A stretch of DNA of 38,259 nucleotides from Flavobacteriaceae bacterium (GTDB taxonomy: Bacteria > Bacteroidota > Bacteroidia > Flavobacteriales > Flavobacteriaceae): contig JAIUMH010000011.1 in the NCBI GenBank assembly GCA_022565635.1, positions 1 through 38,259 of the forward strand. The letters are read 5' to 3'. Positions 1 to 10,483 of this stretch are shown here, piece after piece. Under the pieces are notes generated by a model. It was not told where the DNA came from. It saw only the letters and a program-made list of their open reading frames with translations, and ran no database searches. The position numbers were made by a program, and so were the translations under genes. Within the stretch, counting starts at the first letter, position 1, and the number at the start of each line of letters is the position of its first letter.

Positions 1-257
1 GGGTATTTTGATTCTAAATAAAAACCTTAAAATACTTTTTAATTTGATAATGATTACATACTTTAACAGTATTAATTATCCTAAATAAGATCTTAAGCAA
101 TATACATATCATCCAATAAATGAAGTGTTTATTTCACACATCCTTAGAATATGATAAATTTAACAAAACAGACTCGTATGTAAGACCTTCTATATATAAA
201 AATGATTATGATTATGCCTATAACATTTAATAAATAAAAACAATAAAACTCAATCAG

Positions 258-757
258 ATGAAAAAAACAACTCAAGTATACGGCTATTAGCTTTCTTCTT
301 ATCAAGTCTAATTTTATTAAGCAGTTGTTCTAGCACAACAACAATCAACTCTAGCCCGAGTAATGCCAAGGTCTATTTAAATGGAGAATTTGTAGGTGAG
401 ACTCCTTATCTTCATAGAGACACAAAAATTTCAGGGGCAACCACCCACGTAAAATTAGAAAAAGAAGGCTACAAAGATTTTGAAAATTCTTTTTCAAGAG
501 ATGAAGAAACTGACGTAGGTGCAATTATTGGTGGTTTGTTTTTTTTATTCCCATTTTTGTGGACAATGAAATATAAGCCTTCAAGAACTTATGAAATGAC
601 TCCTCTTGACGGGCAAAGTAGAGAAATAAGCAAAGAAGAAGAAAAATCTTTATTATCAAAAGCTCAGCAATTAAGAGAGCTAAAGGCAATGTACGAAGAA
701 GGCTTAATCACCAAAGAAGAATATGAAAAAGAACGAAAACACATTTTAGAAAATTAA
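258..757 (+). CDS. PEGA-like / SHOCT-domain lipoprotein, apparently frameshifted in an A7 run just after the start codon
   Basis: ATG at 258 gives MKKTTQVYGY*; adding one A to the A7 run (261-267) gives MKKNNSSIRLLAFFLSSLILLSSCSSTTTINSSPSNAKVYLNGEFVGETPY..., a lipoprotein signal (LLSSC) plus PEGA-like repeat, continuous with the listed ORF 536-757 whose C-terminus (LRELKAMYEEGLITKEEYEKERKHIL) is SHOCT-like. Confidence 0.7.
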
Positions 758-820
758 TCACATCTGTTTAGCCCGTTAAGTTGAAAAACATAAATATTAG
801 GTTTCTCACTTCTATTTTAG

Positions 821-2479
<1,659 letters not shown>

Positions 2480-2540
2480 AACTTAATTAAAATTTAGATT
2501 AAGATTTGGCTCACCTTATCATCCAAACTACATTTACAAC

Positions 2541-3992
2541 ATGGTAAATGTGGTTTGGTTTAAACGCGATTTAAGGCTTGAGGATAACGAAGCGCTTCAT
2601 AATGCTCTATTAAATCAAGAGCCTGTTCTTCTGCTCTACCTATTTGAACCAATAGTAGAAAAAGACCCACATTATAGCCTGCGTCATTTTAGGTTCATTG
2701 ATCAATCCATCAAAGATTTACAAAACCAACTAAAAACCTGCCAAACAAAACTCATTTGTCTTCATGAAGAAGCCATAAAGGCTTTTCAGAAGATTGATGA
2801 AATGTTGGGTATTCAATCGGTTTTTAGCCATCAAGAAACAGGTCTATCTATTACCTATAAACGCGATAAAGAGCTTCAGCAATTCTTCTCAAAAAAAGGA
2901 ATTAAATGGAAGGAATCAATTAACAATGGAGTAGTTAGAGGCTTAAATAACAGAAAAACATGGATTAATTCCTGGGAAAACCACATGAACAAGCCTTGCT
3001 ATAAATTTTCTGCACAAAGCAATCAATTTATCAGCAAAAAACAAGCTGAAAGAATAACCAAAGAGTTACGAGTTTGGAATCCTATATTTAAGGAAGACAC
3101 AAATTTTCAACAAGGAGGAAGAAGTTTTGGATTAAGGTATTTAAAAAGTTTTTTAAATAATAGATACAGTAACTACCAAAACCATATTTCTAAACCCCTT
3201 TTGGCAAGAACCTCTTGTAGCAGAATCTCTCCTTACATTGCCTGGGGAAATTTATCCATAAGAGAAATTGTTCAAGAAATAGAAAAGCGTAAAAAAGAAT
3301 TTTCAAATAAAAATGCCATCCATCAGTTTTCTAGTCGCTTAAGATGGCAAGCACATTTTATTCAAAAATTTGAAATGGAAGAGCGTATTGAATTTGAAAA
3401 CTTCAACCCAGCATTTAATCATTTACAACAACAGAAAGATTCCTTCTATATTAAAGCTTGGAAAAAAGGACTAACTGGATTCCCTTTAGTAGATGCAAGC
3501 ATGCGCTGTTTACAACAAACGGGCTATATAAATTTTAGGATGCGTGCTCTGTTGGTTTCTTTTTTTTGTCATTTACTTTGGCAAAAGTGGCAATTGGCTT
3601 CTAATCATTTAGCTTCTTTATTTTTAGATTTTGAACCAGGAATTCATTACCCACAATTGCAAATGCAAGCCGGAACAACAGGAATTCATACGCTTCGTAT
3701 TTACAACCCCATCAAAAACTCTTATCAACATGATCCTAAGGGTGAATTTATATTAAAATACCTACCCGAACTTAGAAAAATACCCGTTGAGTTTGTACAT
3801 GAACCATGGAAATTAACTCCTATGGAACAGCGTATGTATGGATTTAAAATAGGTAAAGATTATCCCGAACCAATTATAGACTTAGAAAGTGCAAGGAAAT
3901 ATGCTTCAGACGAATTATGGAAGATTATTCAATCTCAAAAATCAAAAAAAGCAGGTAAAAAAATCCTTAAAAGACACACTTTAAGAGGTTAA
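2541..3992 (+). CDS. Deoxyribodipyrimidine photolyase / cryptochrome family protein
   Basis: VNVVWFKRDLRLEDNEAL N-terminus; C-terminal FAD-binding region (FPLVDASMRCLQQTGYINFRMRALLVSF...GTTGIHTLRIYNP). Confidence 0.9.
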   Translation: MVNVVWFKRDLRLEDNEALHNALLNQEPVLLLYLFEPIVEKDPHYSLRHFRFIDQSIKDLQNQLKTCQTKLICLHEEAIKAFQKIDEMLGIQSVFSHQETGLSITYKRDKELQQFFSKKGIKWKESINNGVVRGLNNRKTWINSWENHMNKPCYKFSAQSNQFISKKQAERITKELRVWNPIFKEDTNFQQGGRSFGLRYLKSFLNNRYSNYQNHISKPLLARTSCSRISPYIAWGNLSIREIVQEIEKRKKEFSNKNAIHQFSSRLRWQAHFIQKFEMEERIEFENFNPAFNHLQQQKDSFYIKAWKKGLTGFPLVDASMRCLQQTGYINFRMRALLVSFFCHLLWQKWQLASNHLASLFLDFEPGIHYPQLQMQAGTTGIHTLRIYNPIKNSYQHDPKGEFILKYLPELRKIPVEFVHEPWKLTPMEQRMYGFKIGKDYPEPIIDLESARKYASDELWKIIQSQKSKKAGKKILKRHTLRG

Positions 3993-4273
3993 CTTTTTGG
4001 TTTTAAAATTACTTCTTTTGAATCTTTCAATGTTCTCCTTTCAAATTGAAAAGCATCTTTATTAAATATCAATTCTTCTCCCCTTTCTTTAGTGTCTATT
4101 TTAAAATTTCCATCGGCATCAGAATATTCAAACAAATCGGTACCCATAACTTGTATCAACACTTCTTCCACAGGATTTCCTTCCTGGTCTAGTACTCGAC
4201 CTTCAATAATAGAATCATTCTGAGAACATGCCATGAGAAGAAAGACACTTAAGATGTAAATTATTTTTTTCAT
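3989..4273 (-). CDS. Small lipoprotein with carboxypeptidase-regulatory-like (beta-sandwich) domain
   Basis: MKKIIYILSVFLLMACS lipobox; EGRVLDQEGNPVEEVLIQVMGT..SDADGNFKI typical CarboxypepD_reg-like pattern. Confidence 0.7.
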   Translation of the reverse strand: MKKIIYILSVFLLMACSQNDSIIEGRVLDQEGNPVEEVLIQVMGTDLFEYSDADGNFKIDTKERGEELIFNKDAFQFERRTLKDSKEVILKPKS

Positions 4274-4365
4274 CTGTTTAAATTATTTGTTTTTTAGTTG
4301 TCAGATGTAACACCTATAATCATTCTCCTGTGTATAGAAAATTTTGTCATAGATGTTTCATCATT

Positions 4366-5256
4366 TTAATTTTTGATTTTTGAAAACATTCTTTCAATTA
4401 CAATTACGTGCGGAAAAGTCACTGCCGCTATAAAGGCAAACATAATACTTAAAAACATATTTTCACTGCCAAACAAATAATAAAGTACTACCAAACCAAT
4501 AACTGAAATGAGCCAAAATGGAAAAGCATTTTTGACATATAGGAGAAATTTTTGTTTTGATTGATTTTCAAACAGGTAGTTAATTTGGTCTCTTAAAGAG
4601 GGAATTGTATGCCAGAATACAAAATAAATTGCGAAGCCAAAAAGTAATTCTGAATAATAAAAAACTATAAAAATTAAAATTAATGATAGGATTTCTTGAA
4701 CAACCTGCAACGGTTGCAGTAGTTTTTTTATCAGCAAAAAAATAAAAACAAGAAAAGTAATTGATAAAGAGATAAAAAAACCTGATGTAAAATACACTTC
4801 AGGAATGTTGACTTTAATGAGGTCAAAAATAATCTCTCTTGTAAAATTTAAGTTGAAATAAAAAAGTCCTAAAAGTACAGAGAGTCCGTAGATAAAAAAT
4901 AATGTTTTGATTTTGCTACTAGCATGGAGTATCTTCTTGCTTATTTGAAGCTGTTGCTCTCCAAAATGATAGGCACTAATAAAAACAAAACCGGTTAAAA
5001 TTAACCAAGGAAGAAAGTAAAACAGCGCAAGTACTAAAACAACCATACTAACATAACCAAATGTGTATTTATTTAATTCATATGAATGCTTGTTTTTCTT
5101 GATTTTTTTTATGATTAATAAATCATTTGCCCCATGTGCAATACCAACCGTTAAAACAAGAATCAAGGCCAAAATATCAAGGTAATAATTTTTTAACAAA
5201 AAGTTTAACACTATCGCTAAAACACTAGAAAATATTGCTATTACGTAAATTTTCAT
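4366..5256 (-). CDS. blh: Blh/Brp-type beta-carotene 15,15'-dioxygenase (retinal synthesis)
   Basis: Multi-TM protein with AHGANDLLII, YHFGEQQL, FWHTIPSLRDQ, FPHVIVIERM His motifs; divergent from proteorhodopsin. ORF track start at 5280 is TTG within a TATATTTG promoter motif; ATG at 5256 preferred. Confidence 0.88.
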   Translation of the reverse strand: MKIYVIAIFSSVLAIVLNFLLKNYYLDILALILVLTVGIAHGANDLLIIKKIKKNKHSYELNKYTFGYVSMVVLVLALFYFLPWLILTGFVFISAYHFGEQQLQISKKILHASSKIKTLFFIYGLSVLLGLFYFNLNFTREIIFDLIKVNIPEVYFTSGFFISLSITFLVFIFLLIKKLLQPLQVVQEILSLILIFIVFYYSELLFGFAIYFVFWHTIPSLRDQINYLFENQSKQKFLLYVKNAFPFWLISVIGLVVLYYLFGSENMFLSIMFAFIAAVTFPHVIVIERMFSKIKN

Positions 5257-5277
5257 CCTCAAAAATTGATTTTTTAT

Positions 5278-5285
5278 CAAATATA
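5278..5285 (-). promoter_or_regulatory. Candidate Bacteroidota -7 element (TATATTTG) for blh
   Basis: Minus strand TATATTTG matches TAnnTTTG, about 22 nt upstream of the ATG at 5256; no clear -33 TTG at the expected spacing. Confidence 0.4.
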
Positions 5286-5331
5286 ATCAAAAATCTTTCT
5301 TAATAAGAATTTTTTTTGTTTAACTTTTGAC

Positions 5332-5339
5332 TACTTTTG
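5332..5339 (+). promoter_or_regulatory. Candidate Bacteroidota -7 element (TACTTTTG) for proteorhodopsin
   Basis: TACTTTTG matches TAnnTTTG, 26 nt upstream of the ATG at 5365; nearest TTG is at shorter-than-ideal spacing. Confidence 0.4.
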
Positions 5340-5364
5340 ATTAAACAAAAAAAATATAATAGCT

Positions 5365-6126
5365 ATGAGTAATTTTATGTATTTATTAGCCGACGTATCA
5401 CAAATCGCAAATGACGATTATACCGGCTTTACGTTTTTCATTGGTAGTATGGCTATGATGGCCGCCTCTGCCTTTTTCTTTTTATCACTTAGTCAGTTTG
5501 ACAATAAGTGGAGAACCTCTGTACTGGTTTCTGGTTTAATTACATTTATTGCCGCAGTACATTATTTTTACATGAGAGATTATTGGGATCAAGTTGGAGA
5601 ATCTCCTACTTTTTTCCGATATGTAGACTGGATTTTAACCGTACCATTAATGTGTGTTGAGTTTTATCTCATACTTAGAGTTGCAGGTGCTAAATTGTCC
5701 TTAATGTGGAAATTAATCTTCTGGTCTGTAGTAATGTTAGTTACTGGATACTTTGGTGAAGCAATGTCTATGGACAGTCCAACTATGCAATGGGTTTGGG
5801 GTCTAGTATCTGGAGTTGCTTACTTTATTATTGTGTACATTATTTGGTTTGGTGAAGCTAGAAAATTAGCAGAATCTGCTGGAGGAAATGTATTAGCCGC
5901 ACATAAAGTACTATGTTGGTTTGTGTTGGTAGGATGGGCCATTTATCCTTTAGGTTACATTTTAGGAACTGAAGGTGGTTTATTTGGACTTCAATTAGTT
6001 GAAGATATTGAAGCCGCACAGGGTGCTATGAATGTGGTTTACAATATTGGTGATGCTGTAAACAAGATTGGATTTGGTCTTGTAGTATATGCATTAGCAA
6101 CTAAATCTACTGCAGAAGCTAAGTAA
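5365..6126 (+). CDS. Proteorhodopsin, light-driven proton pump type (DTE motif, green-tuned M105)
   Basis: FRYVDWILTVPLMCVEF: D97/T101/E108 pump triad, M at tuning position 105; H75 in AAVHYFYMRDYW; Schiff-base Lys in GDAVNKIGFGLVVY. Confidence 0.97.
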   Translation: MSNFMYLLADVSQIANDDYTGFTFFIGSMAMMAASAFFFLSLSQFDNKWRTSVLVSGLITFIAAVHYFYMRDYWDQVGESPTFFRYVDWILTVPLMCVEFYLILRVAGAKLSLMWKLIFWSVVMLVTGYFGEAMSMDSPTMQWVWGLVSGVAYFIIVYIIWFGEARKLAESAGGNVLAAHKVLCWFVLVGWAIYPLGYILGTEGGLFGLQLVEDIEAAQGAMNVVYNIGDAVNKIGFGLVVYALATKSTAEAK

Positions 6127-6159
6127 TTAGTTTTTTGAAAAAAAATTGCTATGAAATTA

Positions 6160-6189
6160 AAGGCTACCATTTTGGTAGCCTTTTTTTTT
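6160..6189 (+). terminator. Rho-independent terminator after proteorhodopsin
   Basis: AGGCTACCA-TTT-TGGTAGCCT followed by a T-run. Confidence 0.9.
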
Positions 6190-6348
6190 ACAAGATAGTT
6201 ATAAATTATAAAATAAAGATATGCCCCTTATTTTAATTGAGTTTATTTTTTATTAGTCCACAATAAGATATAAGTAAAAATTAATCATAGCGTCAACTAA
6301 TAAAAAAAATTGTATTATTAATGATATATATTAGTCAAACGAGTTTAA

Positions 6349-6942
6349 TTAAAATGGAATAATATGTTCATTTAAGTCCAATTCAAAATTCCCAACCACC
6401 TCAACTACATCCTCTGTATTTGGTCTTCTCGCTTCAAATTGATAAGAGCCAGATAAAGCCATATCACTTACCTGGTCATAAACAATAGTTCCAGAAACAT
6501 CCTGGTTATAATTCGCTTGCTGCCCTGGTTCATCGCTTCCAGGAATAAAGCGCCACAAAAATCTTGCGGTAACTTGTGGAGCTTCACCGGTAAAATCAAC
6601 AATTGGGTAAGTCACCCCTTCTTCTAAATTTTCGCGTGGGGGATTTTCAGCAATAAAATCAATAACTACGTTAATGGTATTCACAGAATTTCCATCATTA
6701 TTTTGAGCAAACAAACGCATAGCAAACTCTTCATCAGTATCGGATTTGCCTTCCTGTAAACGCATGTGTGTTTCAAAACTTCCTGACCTAGAATTGCTCA
6801 CGCTTGCTGTAGAATTGGGTGTATCACTCACCCACATGCTTAAATCTTCAATTAAATCGGCAATCATATCATCATCAATTTCACAAGAAGAAATGGTAAA
6901 CACAATCAATAAGCAACTCATTAGATAAATACATCTTTTCAT
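6349..6942 (-). CDS. Hypothetical lipoprotein
   Basis: MKRCIYLMSCLLIVFTISSCEIDDD lipobox; no recognised domain. Confidence 0.7.
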   Translation of the reverse strand: MKRCIYLMSCLLIVFTISSCEIDDDMIADLIEDLSMWVSDTPNSTASVSNSRSGSFETHMRLQEGKSDTDEEFAMRLFAQNNDGNSVNTINVVIDFIAENPPRENLEEGVTYPIVDFTGEAPQVTARFLWRFIPGSDEPGQQANYNQDVSGTIVYDQVSDMALSGSYQFEARRPNTEDVVEVVGNFELDLNEHIIPF

Positions 6943-7244
6943 AAAACAAAAATTTAATTGGAAACAAATTATATAAAAAGACGCATATAATGCTTCATAA
7001 ATTGTATCAATAACAAAATAATTATGTAAAAACCCAATTGAAAGCCCCTACTCATTAAAAGAGGCCATATTGCTTATTTATTTATCCTTTACATGATCAA
7101 ATCCAAATTTATCCATAGAGTTCTTAAGTATCGTGTAATGCCGTCTTATTTGCCTTCGTATTTCAGGAGCTTGCATAATATTGGACGCTCAGTATGCGTA
7201 TTTGATAAAATTACCTCGATACTTCCTATCAAAATAATCTGTCT

Positions 7245-7472
7245 CTAATTGACCATTTTTGAACACTTGCTTTTTTTTTGGTGACGCATCATCGCTTTTC
7301 TTGGTGCTAAATCTGAACAGTACTCTCCACTACGCCCATCTGAATTACGACGTATTTCACGACTAACAACAGATTTGTCTTTATCAATAGTTCTGGCTAT
7401 TGAAGATTGAGAATGCCCAAGCTTTAGCATTCTAGAAATTGTGTATCTTTGTTCTACGGTAAGGTGTGCCAT
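7245..7472 (-). pseudogene. IS30-family transposase, N-terminal remnant
   Basis: MAHLTVEQRYTISRMLKLGHSQSSIARTIDKDKSVVSREIRRNSDGRSGEYCSDLAPRKA is the IS30 N-terminal HTH; no DDE catalytic region follows. Confidence 0.85.
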
Positions 7473-7657
7473 TGCAAAATTATTTTTGGCAATTTGATGA
7501 AGCAAAATAACACTTTTCCACCAAAACCAAGAAGGAGGTATATTTTACCTTTTTCGGTTTTGAAAAATATTATTTAGAAATCCTCAAATCTTAAAGTTGC
7601 ATTTATTTGTTGAATTTAAGAAAAAATAAAGCAACATCTTGAAAAAATGAGATTGGT

Positions 7658-8530
7658 ATGGAATTAATGAACCTAGAACATATTGAACATAAAATCTATA
7701 CCATTAGAAAGCTTCAAGTAATGCTAGACAAAGACTTAGCGCAACTATATCAAGTAGAAACAAAGGTTTTAAATCAAGCCGTAAAAAGAAATATAGATCG
7801 ATTTCCAGATTCGTTTAGATTTCAATTAACAGATATTGAATTTAATGACTTGAAGTCACAATCTGTGACCTCAAGTTCATCGCATGGTGGTAGAAGATAT
7901 TTGCCATTTGTTTTTACAGAACAAGGTGTGGCCATGTTGTCTGCAGTGCTAAGAAGCGATACCGCTGTTAAAGTGAGTGTTCAAGTTATCAAAGCTTTTG
8001 TAAAAATGCGCCTACTCGTCAATCATAGTAGGTTACTTCAGGAACGTTTGCTTCATCTAGAAATGAAGCAACAAGACCACGAAAAGAATTTTGAAAAGGT
8101 GTTTAAAGCATTAGAAAAAGCAACACCAGAACCTAAGCATGGAATTTTCTTTGAAGGACAAATATTTGATGCCTACACCTTTGTTGCTAAACTCATTAAG
8201 TCTGCCAAAAAATCGATTATTTTAATTGATAATTACATCGATGAAAGTGTATTGACTTTACTTACAAAACGTTCAGAAAGTGTAAAAGCGACTATTTACG
8301 CCGCAAAAATAACCCAACAACTACAATTAGATTTAAAAAAACACAACCAACAATATCCGCAAATCGAAGTAAAACGACTAAAAACCAGTCACGATAGATT
8401 CTTAATTATAGACGATACCAAACTTTACCATATTGGTGCATCGCTAAAAGATTTAGGGAATAAATGGTTTGCCTTTTCTCAAATAGACAGTTTAGCAAAT
8501 GAAATCTTGAATAAATTAGATGAAAATTGA
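7658..8530 (+). CDS. ORF6N-domain DNA-binding protein with PLD-like C-terminal region
   Basis: N-terminus (IRKLQVMLDKDLAQLYQVETKVLNQAVKRNIDRFPDSFRFQLT...RRYLPFVFTEQGVAMLSAVLRS) is classic ORF6N; C-terminus SHDRFLIIDDTKLYHIGASLKDLGNKWFAFS resembles a degenerate phospholipase-D-like HxD/HDR motif. Confidence 0.85.
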   Translation: MELMNLEHIEHKIYTIRKLQVMLDKDLAQLYQVETKVLNQAVKRNIDRFPDSFRFQLTDIEFNDLKSQSVTSSSSHGGRRYLPFVFTEQGVAMLSAVLRSDTAVKVSVQVIKAFVKMRLLVNHSRLLQERLLHLEMKQQDHEKNFEKVFKALEKATPEPKHGIFFEGQIFDAYTFVAKLIKSAKKSIILIDNYIDESVLTLLTKRSESVKATIYAAKITQQLQLDLKKHNQQYPQIEVKRLKTSHDRFLIIDDTKLYHIGASLKDLGNKWFAFSQIDSLANEILNKLDEN

Positions 8531-8554
8531 AACTAAAAATAACAAAACAAATAA

Positions 8555-10483
8555 ATGACCAGAGACCAACTTAAAGAACTTGAAAATAGATTATGGCAAG
8601 CCGCAGACGATTTGCGAGCCAATAGTAAATTAACCGCTTCTGAATACAGTTTTCCTGTGTTGGGGCTTATTTTTTTACGCCACGCCTATAGCCGTTACAA
8701 CAGAGCTAAAGTTGAAATAGAAAAAGAATTACCCGTTCACCCTCAACGCGGAAAAAGACCTGTCAACAAAGCTGATTTTGATTCGGTAAATGCTTTATTT
8801 TTACCTGAAAACGCACAATGGGCTACCATCAACACCTTGCCCGAAAGCACCCCTATTGGCGAGTATTTAGACGAAGCCATGAGAGGCATTGAAAATGAGT
8901 ACGAAGTTTTACAAGGGGTTTTACCTAAGGATTACACTTTGTTTGAAAACGATTTGTTGTTTCGTTTGATACGCATTTTTAACGACCCCATGTTAGACCA
9001 AGTTGAAGGCGATGTTTTTGGTAGAATTTATGAGTACTTCTTGAACAAATTTGCCATGTCTGGTGCTCAAGAAGGGGGTGAGTTTTTTACACCGCCAAGT
9101 TTGGTAAATACCATTGTAAAAATTATTGAGCCCAACCACGGAAAAGTATTCGACCCCGCTTGTGGAAGTGCAGGTATGTTTGTGCAAACGGCTCATTTTA
9201 TTGAAGAAGAAACCCAAGAAGATGCCTCCCGAAAAGTCACTTTTTACGGACAAGAAAAAGCCGATACCAACACTAAATTGGCTAAAATGAACATGGCGGT
9301 TCATGGTCTTGAAGCCAATGTCATGCAAGGAAATTCCTTTTATGAAGATCATCATGAATTGGTAGGTGAATGTGATTTTGTGATGGCCAATCCACCCTTT
9401 AATGTAGATGGTGTAGATAAAAACAAAGACAGTGTAAAAAACGATGCGCGTTTACCCTTTGGCTTACCCAAAAGCGACAATGCCAATTATCTTTGGATAC
9501 AGTATTTTTATGCGTATTTAAATAAAACAGGACGAGCTGGATTTGTCATGGCGTCTTCTGCTTCAGATGCAGGACATTCTGAAATGCTTATACGGAAAAA
9601 ATTAGTAGAAACGGGAGCGGTTGATGTCATGGTTTCTATTGGCACAAAATTCTTTTACACTCGTTCTTTACCCTGTTCGTTGTGGTTTTTTGACCGAGAA
9701 AAAGAACAAGACGAAAAACGAGCTGACCAAACCCTGATGCTGGATTTACGGGATGTGTACCGAAAAGTCTCCACCAATTTGCACGACTTTACCGAAGAAC
9801 ATTTACAAAACATTCATGCTATTGTGGCTTTATACCGTGGTAATCCTTTGGTATATAACAATGCCATAGCTTCTTACCAAAGCAAAGCAAAATCTTATCT
9901 AAATGAAGCACAATTAGTAATTAATGATGTGCTTACCTACCTAAGCAAATCTGAAGAAGAAGCTAGCAACCACTACTTACAAGTAGCCGAAGCGAAAACA
10001 CTCTACCAAAAAACCTTAAAAGCTGACAATGCCAAGGAAGATAAACGTAAAATTAATTTACAAATCAAGCAACATATTGAAAGCATAAAAACAAGATTAG
10101 CTGAAGAAAAAGACAAAGCTAAAAAACGAGATTTACGGGAAGCTATAGGTCGTTTGGAAGATTTACAACACAGCTTTACCGAAGCTATGGACCAACACTT
10201 GTATTTTGTAAAAGAATACCATTGGTTGCACAGCCGTTTTCCTGAGGGCAAGTACAAAGATGTCCCTGGACTTTGTAAAATTGCACACAGAGATGAGATT
10301 GCTGAAAACGATTACAGCCTTACCGCAGGACGTTACGTAGGCGTTGCCCCAATAGAAGAAGATGAAAACTTTGACTTTGATGAACGTATGCTAGAAATTA
10401 AAAACGAGCTACAGACGCTTAACACCGAAGCCAACGAACTCGCCCAACAAATACAACAGGATTTAACGGATTTAGGGATATGA
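8555..10483 (+). CDS. hsdM: Type I restriction-modification N6-adenine methyltransferase subunit
   Basis: FDPACGSAGMFVQTA (SAM motif), MANPPFNVDG (NPPF motif), GRIYEYFLNKFA, EGGEFFTPPSLV. Confidence 0.96.
   Translation: MTRDQLKELENRLWQAADDLRANSKLTASEYSFPVLGLIFLRHAYSRYNRAKVEIEKELPVHPQRGKRPVNKADFDSVNALFLPENAQWATINTLPESTPIGEYLDEAMRGIENEYEVLQGVLPKDYTLFENDLLFRLIRIFNDPMLDQVEGDVFGRIYEYFLNKFAMSGAQEGGEFFTPPSLVNTIVKIIEPNHGKVFDPACGSAGMFVQTAHFIEEETQEDASRKVTFYGQEKADTNTKLAKMNMAVHGLEANVMQGNSFYEDHHELVGECDFVMANPPFNVDGVDKNKDSVKNDARLPFGLPKSDNANYLWIQYFYAYLNKTGRAGFVMASSASDAGHSEMLIRKKLVETGAVDVMVSIGTKFFYTRSLPCSLWFFDREKEQDEKRADQTLMLDLRDVYRKVSTNLHDFTEEHLQNIHAIVALYRGNPLVYNNAIASYQSKAKSYLNEAQLVINDVLTYLSKSEEEASNHYLQVAEAKTLYQKTLKADNAKEDKRKINLQIKQHIESIKTRLAEEKDKAKKRDLREAIGRLEDLQHSFTEAMDQHLYFVKEYHWLHSRFPEGKYKDVPGLCKIAHRDEIAENDYSLTAGRYVGVAPIEEDENFDFDERMLEIKNELQTLNTEANELAQQIQQDLTDLGI

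Noticed and set aside
6190-7660. Search for a duplicated ssrA 3' end (attL) at the left flank of the defence island
   Set aside because: No copy of the GGACGGGAGTTCGAGTCTCCCCGACTCCA segment was seen here, so I do not claim a delimited integrative element.
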